Shown here: positions 52,494 to 62,976 of the stretch, in pieces
Position numbering within the stretch: position 1 is the first letter of the stretch
How the letters are laid out: every line of letters starts with the position of its first letter
NCBI GenBank assembly: GCA_033762255.1
Contig: JANRLT010000008.1
Location: forward strand, 62,001 to 126,000
Length of the DNA: 64,000 bases
From: Pirellulales bacterium
Lineage (GTDB): Bacteria > Planctomycetota > Planctomycetia > Pirellulales > JALHPA01
Reading direction: 5' to 3'
The notes under the pieces: model-generated
What the model was told of the DNA's origin: nothing
Databases searched by the model: none
What the model saw: the letters and a program-made list of their open reading frames with translations, nothing else
Made by a program: the position numbers and the translations under genes

Positions 52494-53831
52494 ATGATGC
52501 CGCAAGTTCCCCGGGAAAAACGCACTCTCACCCGCTGGTTGGCGCAAGCCGGCCCCTTGGTGCTCACCCCGTATGCCATGGCATTAGGATTTGCGGTCTA
52601 TTTTTGCATGTATGCCTATCGCAAACCGTTTACCGTGGCGACGTTTCCGGGGATAGCGCCGGGTTGGCAAGATCTCACCTGGAAAACCCTGTTTGTGCAA
52701 AGCCAATTGGTGGGCTATATCTGTTCCAAGTTTTTGGGGATGAAATTTTGCGCAGAACTGACCCGACCGTGGCGCTTGGCGGCCATGGCGGGCTTGATTA
52801 GCGCGGCGGAGTTGGCTTTGGTGCTGTTTGCCCTTTTACCCCCAGACTACAAGTTTTTGGCGATGTTTTTAAACGGCCTCCCGCTGGGGATGATCTGGGG
52901 ACTTGTGGTTTTATACCTAGAGGGCAGGCAAAATTCCGAGGTATTGCTAGCGGCCCTGAGTACTTCTTATATTGTGTCCAGCGGCTGGGTGAAGGTCGCG
53001 GGGGCGGTGGCCATGAGTCCGTCAGGAGGGGAGTTTTCTGAATTTTGGATGCCCGCGGTCGTGGGGTTGTGGTTTTTTCCGTTGTTTGTCATTTGTGCGT
53101 GGCTGCTCGATCAGTTGCCCGAACCAACCGCGGCGGATATCGCCCAGCGCGCGGCGCGGCAGCCAATGAATCGGGATAACCGTTGGGGATTTTTGCGGGA
53201 ATTTTTTAGCGCGTTAGGACCGCTGCTGTTATTTTTTGTGTTGTTGACCGCCACGCGAGATTTTAGGGATGTGTTTGCCGTCGAAATTTTTACCGCGCTC
53301 GGTTATGGCAAAACGCCCGCGATCTTTGGCGGAACAGAGACCGTGGTGGGGCTGGTGGTAATTATTTGCCTGGGGGGATTATGCCTGGTGCGCGATAATC
53401 GTTGGGCGTTGTTGACGGCGTTAGGGATGATGCTGGCCAGCGCCCTCCTGGTGGGGGGGAGTGGTTGGCTGTATCAGCGGGGGGCGATCTCGGGACTGGC
53501 CTGGATGATCACCGCGGGAATCGGCATTTATATCGCGTATGTCCCGTTTGGTTCGATGTTGTTTGATCGGCTGATCGCCTGGACGCGTTATCCCGGGACG
53601 GCGGTATACGCGATTTATGTGGCGGATTTTGTTGGGTACTGTGGTTCGAGCGGCGCGCAAATTATCAAGGACCGGTATTTTTCCCGGGTCAGCCATTTGG
53701 AATATTGTTTAACGCTGGGGTATTTGGTTGCGGGGACGGGGGTCTTGGGAATTGGGGCTGGTGCCTGGTTTTTATCTCGGCGTCAAGAGTCCGCGCCCGC
53801 ATCCAGAAATACTGAATTTCAAGCGGTTTAA
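52494..53831 (+). CDS. DUF5690-family MFS-type transporter
   Basis: 445 residues with about 12 membrane helices and few charged loops. The opening FAVYFCMYAYRKPFTVATFPG, the pattern KTLFVQSQLVGYICSKFLGM, and AVYAIYVADFVGYCGSSGAQ are the marks of DUF5690 proteins. Substrate unknown. Being divergent from a sialate esterase, it may take up the sugar released, which is inference. It opens with two Met codons (MMPQV). Confidence 0.82.
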   Translation: MMPQVPREKRTLTRWLAQAGPLVLTPYAMALGFAVYFCMYAYRKPFTVATFPGIAPGWQDLTWKTLFVQSQLVGYICSKFLGMKFCAELTRPWRLAAMAGLISAAELALVLFALLPPDYKFLAMFLNGLPLGMIWGLVVLYLEGRQNSEVLLAALSTSYIVSSGWVKVAGAVAMSPSGGEFSEFWMPAVVGLWFFPLFVICAWLLDQLPEPTAADIAQRAARQPMNRDNRWGFLREFFSALGPLLLFFVLLTATRDFRDVFAVEIFTALGYGKTPAIFGGTETVVGLVVIICLGGLCLVRDNRWALLTALGMMLASALLVGGSGWLYQRGAISGLAWMITAGIGIYIAYVPFGSMLFDRLIAWTRYPGTAVYAIYVADFVGYCGSSGAQIIKDRYFSRVSHLEYCLTLGYLVAGTGVLGIGAGAWFLSRRQESAPASRNTEFQAV

Positions 53832-54261
53832 GCAAAATAATCGGGAAGGGATAAATCCCCTTTTTGTCAATTTAAATAACACAAAAAGCGAGATCATGCA
53901 GTTCGCTTAGGAAATAACTAGAAATTAAGTATCTGAGGGGATACAAGTGATTTGCGCAAAATGGCGTGACCAATTCGCGAGTTTTTAACGTGTTTCTGCT
54001 AACTTCACAGTCGTAATCGGTACTTTGTGTGCAGGGTTGCAAATCAGGATGGTCACTCTGAACATGGGCTGTTTGAGGAGCAAAGAGCCCTGATTGCTTG
54101 CCATCGTACCGGGATTGTAACTGCCGGGCACGCATGGCGGGTGGGAAAGTTGACGCCACACGGGAGAAGATGATTTTCTTCCGGCGGAAATTTTGTCACA
54201 GTTGTATTTTACACCGGACGATCAGTGGTTCTCTATTTTTCTTTTTTTGGGAGATACGCTC
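53832..54261. other. intergenic region before the PEP-CTERM gene
   Basis: About 430 bases with no supported gene; it probably holds the promoter of the PEP-CTERM protein gene. No repeat or RNA gene was recognised. Confidence 0.35.
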
Positions 54262-56775
54262 ATGACGAAGAGGGACACCTTACGAAAACTGTTACTCAGC
54301 ACGGGCATGTTAGGCCTGTGCACGGTGACTGCCGCGAATTTGTTTGCGGCACCGGTTGGCTCGGCTTACCGCACCGCGGTGGACGCCCTGACCCCCGCAC
54401 ATTACTTTCCCTTGGACGAAGCCTACGGGTCTCCAGCGGGGACTTTGGTGACTAACCTAGGCGCAAGCGCGCCGGTGGTGAACGAAGCCAACTACATCCG
54501 GATGCACAATAACGGCAGCACTTTGGCATTCAATGATGGCACCTTGCCGCAGGGGACCGGTTTTGGCCAGGCGGCTTTGGTGGGTGCGACCGTCGGCCCC
54601 ACGGTGATGAGCAAGTTCACCGCTCCTGAAAACATTGGCAACAGCACAAACTTTGCGGGCGTCAGCCAAGCGGCTTATCTCAATCAACTCCCTGGCTTTA
54701 ACCCCAATCTGGGCTTCCCTGGCGATCCTTCCGGCGCTACGGGAGATATTTTCCCCGATGCGGCGACCACTGGTGGCGATTTTAATCGCGCGTTTGAGGG
54801 GAATGGCCGCGGAGCGATCCAGCTCAATACCACCGTCAACGGCAACAACATCTTTCACGGTGATGCTACCACCGGGGCATTCACGTTTGCCGGTTGGATT
54901 CGCCTGGACAGTGCCAACACCAGCAGCACGATCCGAATTTTTGAATCGGGCGGGAATAACGGCGCAAATGGTAAGTTCTTTCAGATCACCAGCGGTGGAT
55001 CAGCCGGGTTGACTATTGCCACCAGCACCAACGCGGCGGATACCCGCTCGCTCAAGGCCTTTTATCCTTCCGGTACTCCCGCTGCGGGTTCCGGGGGTAC
55101 CGTTGGTGGTGATCGGGGTGTGGGTGACTCCGGCCAGTGGTATTTCCTGGTGGTTTCGACATCGGGAAATACCCCCGCCGAACGGATCGCCAACCTGCAG
55201 GTTTGGGAACGCTATGCCGACAAGTCCAACGCCATGGGCACTGGTGGTACAACACTCGGCGGCAGCACCAACCAGTTGGGCGTGGCCAAATTGGGTTATC
55301 GCGACCTGAATAACCTGGGGATCGCCTTGGCGACGCAGGGGGCCAGCGACAAAATGGACGAAATTTCGATGTGGAATCGCGTCCTCCAGTACGATGAACG
55401 CGAAGCCCTGTACATTGCAGGGACAAAGCCAACCAGCGGAGCTCCCGTCAATACCACCACCGCCGACGGCAACTGGGCTGTGGGGGGAAATTGGTCGGTT
55501 GGCCAGTGGCCACTCCAACATGGTAATAATAACTCGCCGTATTACGCGGCGGTGATTGACCACAACATTTTGGCCACCACCTTTGACAATGGCGCCAACG
55601 GTACAGCTTCTTTCCGGTCCAATGTCGACTCCTTGACGGTGAACGCCGGCAAGACATTGACTCTGGATGTCGGTACCACGATTCGTTCCGCCGAAGACAT
55701 GACAATTAACGGCAATGTGGTCATGAATGGCGACAATGGCGTTTTTTCGACCGTGGTCAATTCCAAGGATTTTAACTTTTCCAAGACGTCGGCCCTGGAT
55801 GGCGGTCGTAATACCACCATTTCCGCGGCGACGGCCATCACCATGGCCAGTCCCAGCAATAAGATCATTGCCGAAGGAAACCTGACGATCCAAAGTGGCG
55901 CTACTCTGGTGGTCAATCCGGGCACTAACCTGCCCGCCACCGGTGCCAAGCTGTACACGATCGCCCAGGCGGATAGCAACGCTGGCAGCGGCAGCGCCCT
56001 GCAAGAACTTGGGGCTTTGACTGGCACGTTCAACACCACGCTGAACCAGCCGGTGGATGCGCTCGGTCGCCGCTTTTCGCTGCTGTACGAAAACCGCGCC
56101 GCTAACGGCGTGGGGATCGTGGACACCGTTAAGGTCGGCTTTGCCTTGCCAGGGGACTTGGACTTTGACAATGACGTCGATTTCACCGACGCCTTTGAAT
56201 TGACCAACAATTACGGCCTGGGTAGCGGAGCCACTTGGCGGCAAGGGGACTTCTTTAACGATGGCGCGGTTGACTTTGTGGATGCCTTTGAACAGACGAA
56301 CAACTTTGGCGCCACCTATGCCACCACCGAAGGTGACTTTGGCGACAATCGTTTGACCGTCGTGTACAACCCCATCACCGGTCTGTTGACCGTGGACGGA
56401 GCTCCGGGCGAAATTTACAAGTCGCTCATCATCGAAAGCGCGTCGGGCCTGCTCAATATCAACCAGGCTGGTTGGTTGAGCTCGACGGGTGTGGGTTTTA
56501 CCCAGAACTCGCCCAATCAACAAGGTTTTGCCTCGAACACCGCCTTGGGGCATACGTTCTTGATCCAAGACGGTTACGCCATCGGCACGCTGATTAACCC
56601 CGGAGTTTCCCAGTCGTTCCTCCTGCAAGACCTGACCATCCGGTACGGCATTCAGGGCCAAGTCGGGACCCGCACGGGGGACTTTATCCCGGAACCCAGC
56701 ACGATTGTGCTGGCGGGCCTGGGGGCCCTCGGCATGGCTTACGGTGTTTATCGCCGTCGCCGTCAAGTGGCCTAG
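54262..56775 (+). CDS. PEP-CTERM exoprotein with LamG-like and dockerin-like domains
   Basis: 837 residues from the ATG at 54262 with GGGAGA upstream. A signal peptide is followed by a LamG/concanavalin-like domain (FTFAGWIRLDSANTSSTIRI), a beta-helix-like middle (SADMTINGNVVMNG-type pattern) and a dockerin-like pair (GDLDFDNDVDFTDAFELTNN; GDFFNDGAVDFVDAFEQTNN). The C-terminus is PEPSTIVLAGLGALGMAYGV with a basic end: a PEP-CTERM sorting signal, which is processed by an exosortase not present in the window. It is a surface or matrix protein. A strong terminator follows at 56823. Confidence 0.88.
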   Translation: MTKRDTLRKLLLSTGMLGLCTVTAANLFAAPVGSAYRTAVDALTPAHYFPLDEAYGSPAGTLVTNLGASAPVVNEANYIRMHNNGSTLAFNDGTLPQGTGFGQAALVGATVGPTVMSKFTAPENIGNSTNFAGVSQAAYLNQLPGFNPNLGFPGDPSGATGDIFPDAATTGGDFNRAFEGNGRGAIQLNTTVNGNNIFHGDATTGAFTFAGWIRLDSANTSSTIRIFESGGNNGANGKFFQITSGGSAGLTIATSTNAADTRSLKAFYPSGTPAAGSGGTVGGDRGVGDSGQWYFLVVSTSGNTPAERIANLQVWERYADKSNAMGTGGTTLGGSTNQLGVAKLGYRDLNNLGIALATQGASDKMDEISMWNRVLQYDEREALYIAGTKPTSGAPVNTTTADGNWAVGGNWSVGQWPLQHGNNNSPYYAAVIDHNILATTFDNGANGTASFRSNVDSLTVNAGKTLTLDVGTTIRSAEDMTINGNVVMNGDNGVFSTVVNSKDFNFSKTSALDGGRNTTISAATAITMASPSNKIIAEGNLTIQSGATLVVNPGTNLPATGAKLYTIAQADSNAGSGSALQELGALTGTFNTTLNQPVDALGRRFSLLYENRAANGVGIVDTVKVGFALPGDLDFDNDVDFTDAFELTNNYGLGSGATWRQGDFFNDGAVDFVDAFEQTNNFGATYATTEGDFGDNRLTVVYNPITGLLTVDGAPGEIYKSLIIESASGLLNINQAGWLSSTGVGFTQNSPNQQGFASNTALGHTFLIQDGYAIGTLINPGVSQSFLLQDLTIRYGIQGQVGTRTGDFIPEPSTIVLAGLGALGMAYGVYRRRRQVA

Positions 56776-57169
56776 TCGTGGGTAACGACAGCTCCGCAAT
56801 GCGTGAATAATCTGCTGTGATTGGGCACTCGCTAGGGCGAGTGCCCATTTTTTTTTGACATGACCATCAACTTGGGCAAGCGGGGCAAAGCTGGAGGGAG
56901 AATCCCACGGGTAGCTTCTTGAGAGTGATATTTAGAAAAGGTTTGAATTGTATATGGATTTGCTAGGTTATTAACCCAAGAGGGGGAATTTCTCCCTTTT
57001 CTAGCTAAACTGGTAAAAACAGTCGGAGGATTTGCGCCTTCCGCCGGATATTGATTCAAGCGTATTTCCAATGCTTTTCGTACAATACAGGCATACACAC
57101 ATGGCCAGTTGGGGAATTGCTAGGGCGGATGGCAGGCAACAGTGGCGGTGTGAATCTATTCTGGTCGTT
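56776..57169. other. intergenic region between the two exoprotein genes
   Basis: About 390 bases. It holds the terminator of the upstream gene (56823-56857) and, further right, no recognised promoter or gene. Confidence 0.45.
56823..56857 (+). terminator. strong rho-independent terminator
   Basis: GGGCACTCGC and GCGAGTGCCC, a perfect ten-base stem with a TAGG loop, followed by ATTTTTTTTT. It ends the PEP-CTERM gene. Confidence 0.93.
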
Positions 57170-58354
57170 ATGTTCATTCATCGGCAAATATTTTCGTGTA
57201 ATTCCTGGTCGATAGCCGCCATTTGCTGGCGGGTCTGGGTTGTTATTTGCCTTCTGGGGAGCCAGGGCGCCGCAGCGGCGGTAGCGGGACCGATTTTGGT
57301 GGTGGACTATTCCTACGATACAACTGGCTTTTTTAATGATCCCCAACGGCGTGAAGCGTTGACCGTTGCTCTTGATAGTGTAAATCGCTGGACTGATCAA
57401 TTGACGGCCATTGTGCCAGAGGGGGGAAATACCTGGACCGGCGTGATTGTCCGGCCAGATACCGGCATCGGCGCGTTTTTGCCGGGAGAGTCCCTCTCCG
57501 TCCCGGCTAATGTCATCCGCGTGTATGTGGGCGCGCGCAATTTGGGGACCAATTTTCTCGCTTCCGCGGATCGGGCGTTTAGTATCGCCTCTGGCACTCC
57601 CGCTTGGGTGGATACCGTGCGCTATCGGGGACAGGCGGGAACGGCGACCAACAGCGATTTTAGCCCCTGGGGGGGAACAATCACATTTAATCCTAACTTT
57701 TCTTGGTATGCCGGAGACGACGGGCAATCCATTCCGGCGGATAGTTACGACCTGTTTACCGTCGCCGCGCATGAGATGGCCCATCTGCTGGGCTTTGGCA
57801 CGGCGGAGTCATTTAACGCGCAAATTACCAATGGCAACTTTACGGGACCGGCCGCGCTCGCCGTCGGCAGTCCGAATAATCCCTCCCTTGCCGTGGCCGC
57901 CGATGGCGACCATTGGGCGGGAGTCACGGCGTCGACCGTGGCGGGCCAGCCCGCAAATTCGCTGTTGAATGCGATCATCGGCCCGGGACAGCGGCTGCGC
58001 CTGACCGACCTGGACGCCGCGGTGTTGGATGATCTGGGCTGGGATCCCGCCATCAGGGGAGACGCGGACCGCGACGGCGATGTGGATTTTGAGGATATGT
58101 TCACGCTGGTTAATGAATACGGCAGACAGCACGCCGGTTGGTCGCACGGGGATAATGACGGGGATGGCGTGGTGGGATTTGCCGACGCCTTTGAAGCGAC
58201 AAATAATTACGGCGGAGGTGCCGGGGCGATCAGCGCAAGCAGCCCAGTCCCCGAACCAGCGGCTTATGTGGCTTGGGGTTTGGCGGCGGGATGGGCCGCC
58301 TGGGCGTGGTCGGCCGCGGCCGGGGGCAAGCAGGTTGGATATATCGGCAGCTAG
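57170..58354 (+). CDS. exported zinc metalloprotease-like protein with dockerin-like repeats and PEP-CTERM-like end
   Basis: About 394 residues from the ATG at 57170, chosen as the start of a signal sequence ([20 protein letters not shown]); earlier in-frame starts reach 57032. The site [10 protein letters not shown] matches the metzincin-type zinc signature HExxHxxGxx. Near the end are two dockerin-like units ([40 protein letters not shown]) and a [20 protein letters not shown] tail. It may be a secreted or surface protease. The dockerin-like style is shared with the upstream exoprotein, suggesting a common surface assembly. Confidence 0.82.
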   Translation: MFIHRQIFSCNSWSIAAICWRVWVVICLLGSQGAAAAVAGPILVVDYSYDTTGFFNDPQRREALTVALDSVNRWTDQLTAIVPEGGNTWTGVIVRPDTGIGAFLPGESLSVPANVIRVYVGARNLGTNFLASADRAFSIASGTPAWVDTVRYRGQAGTATNSDFSPWGGTITFNPNFSWYAGDDGQSIPADSYDLFTVAAHEMAHLLGFGTAESFNAQITNGNFTGPAALAVGSPNNPSLAVAADGDHWAGVTASTVAGQPANSLLNAIIGPGQRLRLTDLDAAVLDDLGWDPAIRGDADRDGDVDFEDMFTLVNEYGRQHAGWSHGDNDGDGVVGFADAFEATNNYGGGAGAISASSPVPEPAAYVAWGLAAGWAAWAWSAAAGGKQVGYIGS

Positions 58355-58380
58355 TATCCAGGATATCAGGAGTCTCTAGC

Positions 58381-59472
58381 ATGGAGTCCAAAAAGAACAT
58401 GAAATCCACGATGAGAACCGCTGATAGCGGCCGCGCGCCGCGATTCGATTTACCCGCGGGGCAAGCGGGCTTTACCCTGGTTGAACTGCTGGTCGTGATT
58501 TTTATCATCGGGCTATTGGTGGCGCTCTTGCTCCCCGCGGTCAGCAAAGCGCGCGAGGCTGGCCGCCGCGTTCAGTGTCTCAATAACCTCAAGCAAATCG
58601 GCGTGGGAATGAACGTCCACATCAACACCCACAAGGCGCTCCCCACGGGTACCATTCAGCCCTATTATCGCTATCATGGCTATCTATTTTGGCGGGATAT
58701 TTTGCCATTCATGGAACAAAACGAAGTCTTTAAAATTATTAAAAAATATGAAGGGCACGAGGAACGGGGCGCGCCCCTCAATCCCTCGATTCGACTCAAA
58801 CTTAACGGCGTAGGCGTTAATTGGTTGAGTTGCCCCTCTTCCCCCTGGCCCAAGATGATTTATTACCCCCGGGCGCCCGATTATGGCGTTTACACCGATG
58901 TGGAATTGCAGGCCTCCGACTATGCGGGCGTATCGGGATCGGTCGAAGGGAAGCAATCGGTGGTCTTTGGTGGCACGGTCCGGGCCAGTTCAGGTGTGCT
59001 GCACACCTATGTCGAGGACGGAACATACCAGCATAATGAACTAAAGAATGGTTGGCGCGGCCGCCAACCCGGCATCAAGCCGCGGGAAATCACCGACGGC
59101 CTCTCCCGGACGCTGATGGTGGCGGAAGCCTCCGGGGAAATGCTGCACCCGGATGATCCCGCCCCCAAAACTGGGCGAACATCGGATTATTTCTTGCAAG
59201 GTTGTTGCTGCGCCGATTGGCAGCCCACTTGCCATCGCGGACTCATGACCGTGCGGCACCCCATCGGCACGTTTGACGCCAGCGCGGTCGGCACGGGCAA
59301 TGTTGGTGCTCCCCACCAACCGATTAACTCCATGCATCCCATCGGCGGCTGCGTGGTCCTGTGCGACGGCTCCACGCATTTTTTAAATGACCAGACAAAC
59401 ATCAAAGTCCTCTATCACCTGGCCGATCGCAATGACGGCTTTAGCGTGGGTGACTATGGAGCAGGCAAATAA
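58381..59472 (+). CDS. DUF1559-family prepilin-like protein
   Basis: 363 residues from the ATG at 58381 with AGGAG about ten bases upstream. Type IV pilin-like N-terminus ([20 protein letters not shown]), cleaved after Gly in the prepilin motif, followed by the DUF1559 pattern ([20 protein letters not shown]) and a C-terminal [17 protein letters not shown] signature. Large numbers of these occur in planctomycetes, and they are thought to be type II secretion/pseudopilus-related. It may be co-transcribed with the preceding exoprotein gene, 26 bases away. Confidence 0.9.
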   Translation: MESKKNMKSTMRTADSGRAPRFDLPAGQAGFTLVELLVVIFIIGLLVALLLPAVSKAREAGRRVQCLNNLKQIGVGMNVHINTHKALPTGTIQPYYRYHGYLFWRDILPFMEQNEVFKIIKKYEGHEERGAPLNPSIRLKLNGVGVNWLSCPSSPWPKMIYYPRAPDYGVYTDVELQASDYAGVSGSVEGKQSVVFGGTVRASSGVLHTYVEDGTYQHNELKNGWRGRQPGIKPREITDGLSRTLMVAEASGEMLHPDDPAPKTGRTSDYFLQGCCCADWQPTCHRGLMTVRHPIGTFDASAVGTGNVGAPHQPINSMHPIGGCVVLCDGSTHFLNDQTNIKVLYHLADRNDGFSVGDYGAGK

Positions 59473-59592
59473 TTTGTGGCTGGCAAGCAGGGCAGCCGTA
59501 GCCGCAACGACGGTGGGCACCAGCAGTCGTTGCGGCCGCTGCGTTTGGTTTTCACTGGTATAATATTTAGCTTTTTTAGCGGAGCCTAGCGC

Positions 59593-60045
59593 GTGCCAGA
59601 TACTCGCTTAACAATCGCCGAATTTTACTGCCGCTCGATTAGTTGGGGGATCTGCTTTTTGATTATCTCCTGCCTTTGTGGCTGCGGAAATAATCTGGCC
59701 GTGGTAACAGGTACTGTCACTCTGCAGGGTAAACCGCTGGCAGGAGCCATGATCTCCTTTAATAATCCCGACACCGGGATGTCCCGTGAATTTAAAATAA
59801 AACCTGATGGCACTTATGAGGTCAAAATTTTGGAGGGAAAAGGCCTCCCCCCCGGCAAATACCTGGTGGCGGTTCACCCCCATTATTCGCATATCCCGCC
59901 TAATCCCGGCCCGGATGGCCAAATACGTTCTGATAACCCAATCGATCTCATCCCGCCTAAATATCGCAATTATCAAACCAGCGATTTAGTGCTGGATCTT
60001 CCCCCCGAGGGGAAAGTTTTTGATGTCACGGTGCCAGTCAAGTAG
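59593..60045 (+). CDS. lipoprotein with carboxypeptidase-regulatory-like fold
   Basis: 150 residues from a GTG at 59593. Lipobox SCLCGCGNN; then VVTGTVTLQGKPLAGAMISF and KPDGTYEVKILEGKGLPPGK, the carboxypeptidase-regulatory-like/transthyretin pattern common in planctomycete lipoproteins placed next to DUF1559 genes. Function unknown; a surface accessory of the DUF1559 protein is a reasonable guess. It is 120 bases downstream of that gene. Confidence 0.78.
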   Translation: MPDTRLTIAEFYCRSISWGICFLIISCLCGCGNNLAVVTGTVTLQGKPLAGAMISFNNPDTGMSREFKIKPDGTYEVKILEGKGLPPGKYLVAVHPHYSHIPPNPGPDGQIRSDNPIDLIPPKYRNYQTSDLVLDLPPEGKVFDVTVPVK

Positions 60046-60140
60046 CAATCTACCAAAGATTCCCGCTACGAATAAAGGTGGGCTTATTAACTGGGCCAAG
60101 CCAGGGAGCTTTTGGCCCATGGGTCAAGCGGCCGATCGTG

Positions 60141-61313
60141 TTACTTTTTTATGCTTTTGAGATGCTTGCGGCGGTACAGCGTGGGAGAGATGCCCAGCGC
60201 CCGGCGAAAGTTGCGAAGCAAATGGTCGGAATTTGCAAAGCCGCAAGCCTTGGCGACCTCGGGCATTGATAAGCGGGAATACAAGAGCAGGTTTTGGGCG
60301 TGTTGCAGGCGGATGCGGCGGATTTCTTCGGCGGGAGAGCGTCGCAGATACTTCATAAGTCCCTGTTCCAGGGCGCGGCGGCACAGCGGCACATGACGCA
60401 AAATATCCTTGACGGTGATCCCCTTGATCGCATGCTCGCGAATGAAACGGATCGCCTGCGATAACAGGGGATCGTCGATAGCCACGGAATCCGTCGAATG
60501 CCGCACCGTCACGCTAATGGGATCAACCAAGAGGGGTTCGGGAGGAACGGCAGCACCCTCGATTAATTCCTTTAAGAGGTTTGCCGCTTGATAACCCACT
60601 TGTTCCCCCGGTAAGTCCACGGAGGACAGGGGCGGCTTGGCCGTGCCGCACATCACTTCATCATAATCCCCCGCCAAGATCGCCAACTCTTCCGGCAAGG
60701 CTAAACCGGCGATGTGGCAGGCCTCGGTCACTTGATGCGCGCAAATCGCGTCCCAGCATAACACCCCCGCGGGTTTCGGCAGGCTTTTGAGCCACTGCAC
60801 CAGATGCTCCAACTGCTCTTCCCACGCTTGCCGCGTTTTATACCGCTGCTTGGACTGATGGCTGCTGCAATCGTAACCCAGCTTTAGTAATTCATGGGCG
60901 TAGCACTGGCCCAGGTCGTCGGCTTGGCCGGGGCGAAAAACCGTGCAGCCTGCATAGGCAAAGTTGGCCAGTCCCAATTCGCGAAAATGCTCGATCGCCA
61001 GGCGGGCGACAGTTCGGGGATTGGGAATGCAGCGGGCAAACTGGCCAGCGCCAAAATTTGTCCACGACACATTCACCACCGGACCGCCAAACTCTAACAG
61101 CTCTTCGGCGATTTGCGCACTGCTCACACGGGCAATGACGCCATCCCCATGCCATGGACGGGGAAGGCAAAAACGGTCAAAATTTCCCCACGGTTGGAGA
61201 TACAAACTCCAATTTTCGTGAGTGTCGTTGAATTGGCGAATACCGCGAATGATCCCCCGGCCCCAGGAGGTGGCGGTATCAATTAACAAGGCGATACGCT
61301 TGGCCTGTTGCAT
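60141..61313 (-). CDS. XylR-type AraC-family transcription regulator
   Basis: About 390 residues from the ATG at 61313 (an earlier start at 61382 is possible). N-terminal periplasmic-binding-protein-like sensor: KRIALLIDTATSWGRGIIRG, LGLANFAYAGC, LAGDYDEVMCGTAKPPLSSV, PGEQVGYQAANLL. C-terminal AraC HTH: MKYLRRSPAEEIRRIRLQHA and EVAKACGFANSDHLLRNFRR. It is close to the xylose-operon regulator XylR. The ligand, probably a sugar, is unknown. No sugar operon is adjacent. Confidence 0.88.
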   Translation of the reverse strand: MQQAKRIALLIDTATSWGRGIIRGIRQFNDTHENWSLYLQPWGNFDRFCLPRPWHGDGVIARVSSAQIAEELLEFGGPVVNVSWTNFGAGQFARCIPNPRTVARLAIEHFRELGLANFAYAGCTVFRPGQADDLGQCYAHELLKLGYDCSSHQSKQRYKTRQAWEEQLEHLVQWLKSLPKPAGVLCWDAICAHQVTEACHIAGLALPEELAILAGDYDEVMCGTAKPPLSSVDLPGEQVGYQAANLLKELIEGAAVPPEPLLVDPISVTVRHSTDSVAIDDPLLSQAIRFIREHAIKGITVKDILRHVPLCRRALEQGLMKYLRRSPAEEIRRIRLQHAQNLLLYSRLSMPEVAKACGFANSDHLLRNFRRALGISPTLYRRKHLKSIKK

Positions 61314-61505
61314 CGCGCGTTCCGGTCTGCAAAGTACAAATTTGTCCCCTTTTACCACATGATTAATGTAATCCGGCGGCAAGCCGTGGGCAACAAAAAA
61401 ATCCGCCTTTATATCTTTGCGGAAAGACGCAAAAGAAGTGGAAATGGTTATGGAAATATAATGATCTAGTGAGCGCTACGCGGGTGGAAACGAATTTGCA
61501 ACATA

Positions 61506-62798
61506 CTACAAGGACTGAGCTAGTTGCACGGGTGGATTCTCTGGCAACGCCAATAACGTTGCTAATTGATCCAAATACCAAAGCACAAATTGCTTCACAT
61601 TCTTTTCCATTTGCGGGGAATAAGGCCCGGGCTGGTAATAATGGGAATTGACCCCATGCTGCTGGGCCTGGCAAAGCTCCCAATCCTGTTCGCTGGTTTT
61701 TTGCCAAAATGGCAATAACCGGGCCAGGGTGTAGTCTTTGTCCTGCTGGGCCGTATCCCGCACCAACCAACTGACGCGGATCCGGGTGGAGTCGGGGGAA
61801 ACGGGCAGGACCTGGGTGGCAACCGCATGGTCACTGTTGGCGTGGCACCAGTAATTGGGAAACGTGGTGATCCGGGCGGTTCCGGCGTCATAGGTCAAGA
61901 GCTTGCCCAGACGCGGCGCGACAGGCTGGCCATCCAGGCTTTCGGTTAAAAATCCTTCTTTGAGGGGAGTGCGGTTTGCCCGATACCACTCTCCCGACAT
62001 ATCGGAAGAGTAATTTGCCTGATGGCTGGCAACACCGGCGGTTTGCCAGTTATCGCGCGCGGCGGATAATCGCATGGCAAGTTCGCGCTGGGGATCTCCG
62101 CGATCACGCTCCACGTCATACGTGGCGGAGGTGTATTCCGGATGATTGGCCAGGCAATGGTAACATTCGCGGTTATTTTCGATAATAAGCTTCCAATTCG
62201 CGGGGACCAAATACTCTATGCAATGGGCGACCTTGGTATTGGGCAAATCGTGGGGGAGCAATTCCGCCGCGAGCGCGGCGCGGGCCGGGGCAAAATCCGG
62301 CGGATTTTGCCCCAAATGCATAAAGACCAGCCCCGCGACTTCTTCCATGCGCACCGGCAGTAACCCATGATCGCGCGGATCAAACCCCAGCCCCATGCCG
62401 GGAGAGGAAATCAGCTTTCCACCCCCGCCGTAGCTCCAACGATGATAAGGGCAAGTCCAGCTAGAACGTTGGCCCGCCGAATCGGCGCAGATGCGCATCC
62501 CGCGGTGCCGGCAGATATTGTGATAGGCGGATAACCCATGCTGGGGATCATGCCAGACTAAAATCGAGTCGTTAAAGAGATTTACAACGACAAAACTGCC
62601 TGGTTCTCGCAATTCACAGAGATGAGCGGCGAATAACCACCCGGACTGCCAAACGGCCAAGCGGTCCCATTCAAAGACTTCCGTCGAGGTGTAATATTCT
62701 CGCGGCAACGAATAGCCATCGCGCACCGTGCGCAGGCAGGCGGCCAATGCTGTCCGGCTGGTCGGCGTCAAGCATGGATTTTCCAGTGAATCAGCCAT
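61506..62798 (-). CDS. Rieske-type ring-hydroxylating oxygenase, alpha subunit
   Basis: 430 residues from the ATG at 62798 (62807 is an alternative). The Rieske centre has CRHRGMRICADSAGQ and CPYHRWSYGG (Cys-x-His ... Cys-x2-His). The catalytic mononuclear iron site is ENNRECYHCLANHPEYT. Layout and length match aromatic dioxygenase/choline-monooxygenase-type alpha subunits. Substrate unknown. It has no reductase or beta-subunit gene beside it. Confidence 0.88.
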   Translation of the reverse strand: MADSLENPCLTPTSRTALAACLRTVRDGYSLPREYYTSTEVFEWDRLAVWQSGWLFAAHLCELREPGSFVVVNLFNDSILVWHDPQHGLSAYHNICRHRGMRICADSAGQRSSWTCPYHRWSYGGGGKLISSPGMGLGFDPRDHGLLPVRMEEVAGLVFMHLGQNPPDFAPARAALAAELLPHDLPNTKVAHCIEYLVPANWKLIIENNRECYHCLANHPEYTSATYDVERDRGDPQRELAMRLSAARDNWQTAGVASHQANYSSDMSGEWYRANRTPLKEGFLTESLDGQPVAPRLGKLLTYDAGTARITTFPNYWCHANSDHAVATQVLPVSPDSTRIRVSWLVRDTAQQDKDYTLARLLPFWQKTSEQDWELCQAQQHGVNSHYYQPGPYSPQMEKNVKQFVLWYLDQLATLLALPENPPVQLAQSL

Positions 62799-62976
62799 GA
62801 AACGCAAAACCAGACAGTTGGGTGGAGTGGAACGGGCGGCCTGGCAAACTAAAGAAATTGAACTGGTGATATTTCAAACTGCCAGATCGCAAAAGCTCGT
62901 GATATTGAGATTACCTGAAATCACGCTTTCTGCCATTCGCTTTCGCGCAACAACTCCCGATTTTTGCGCAAACCGC

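Noticed and set aside
55000-56799. Long minus-strand open frame opposite the PEP-CTERM gene
   Set aside because: The plus-strand gene has signal peptide, dockerin-like repeats and PEP-CTERM end; the opposite frame has a composition typical of an antisense shadow and no domains.
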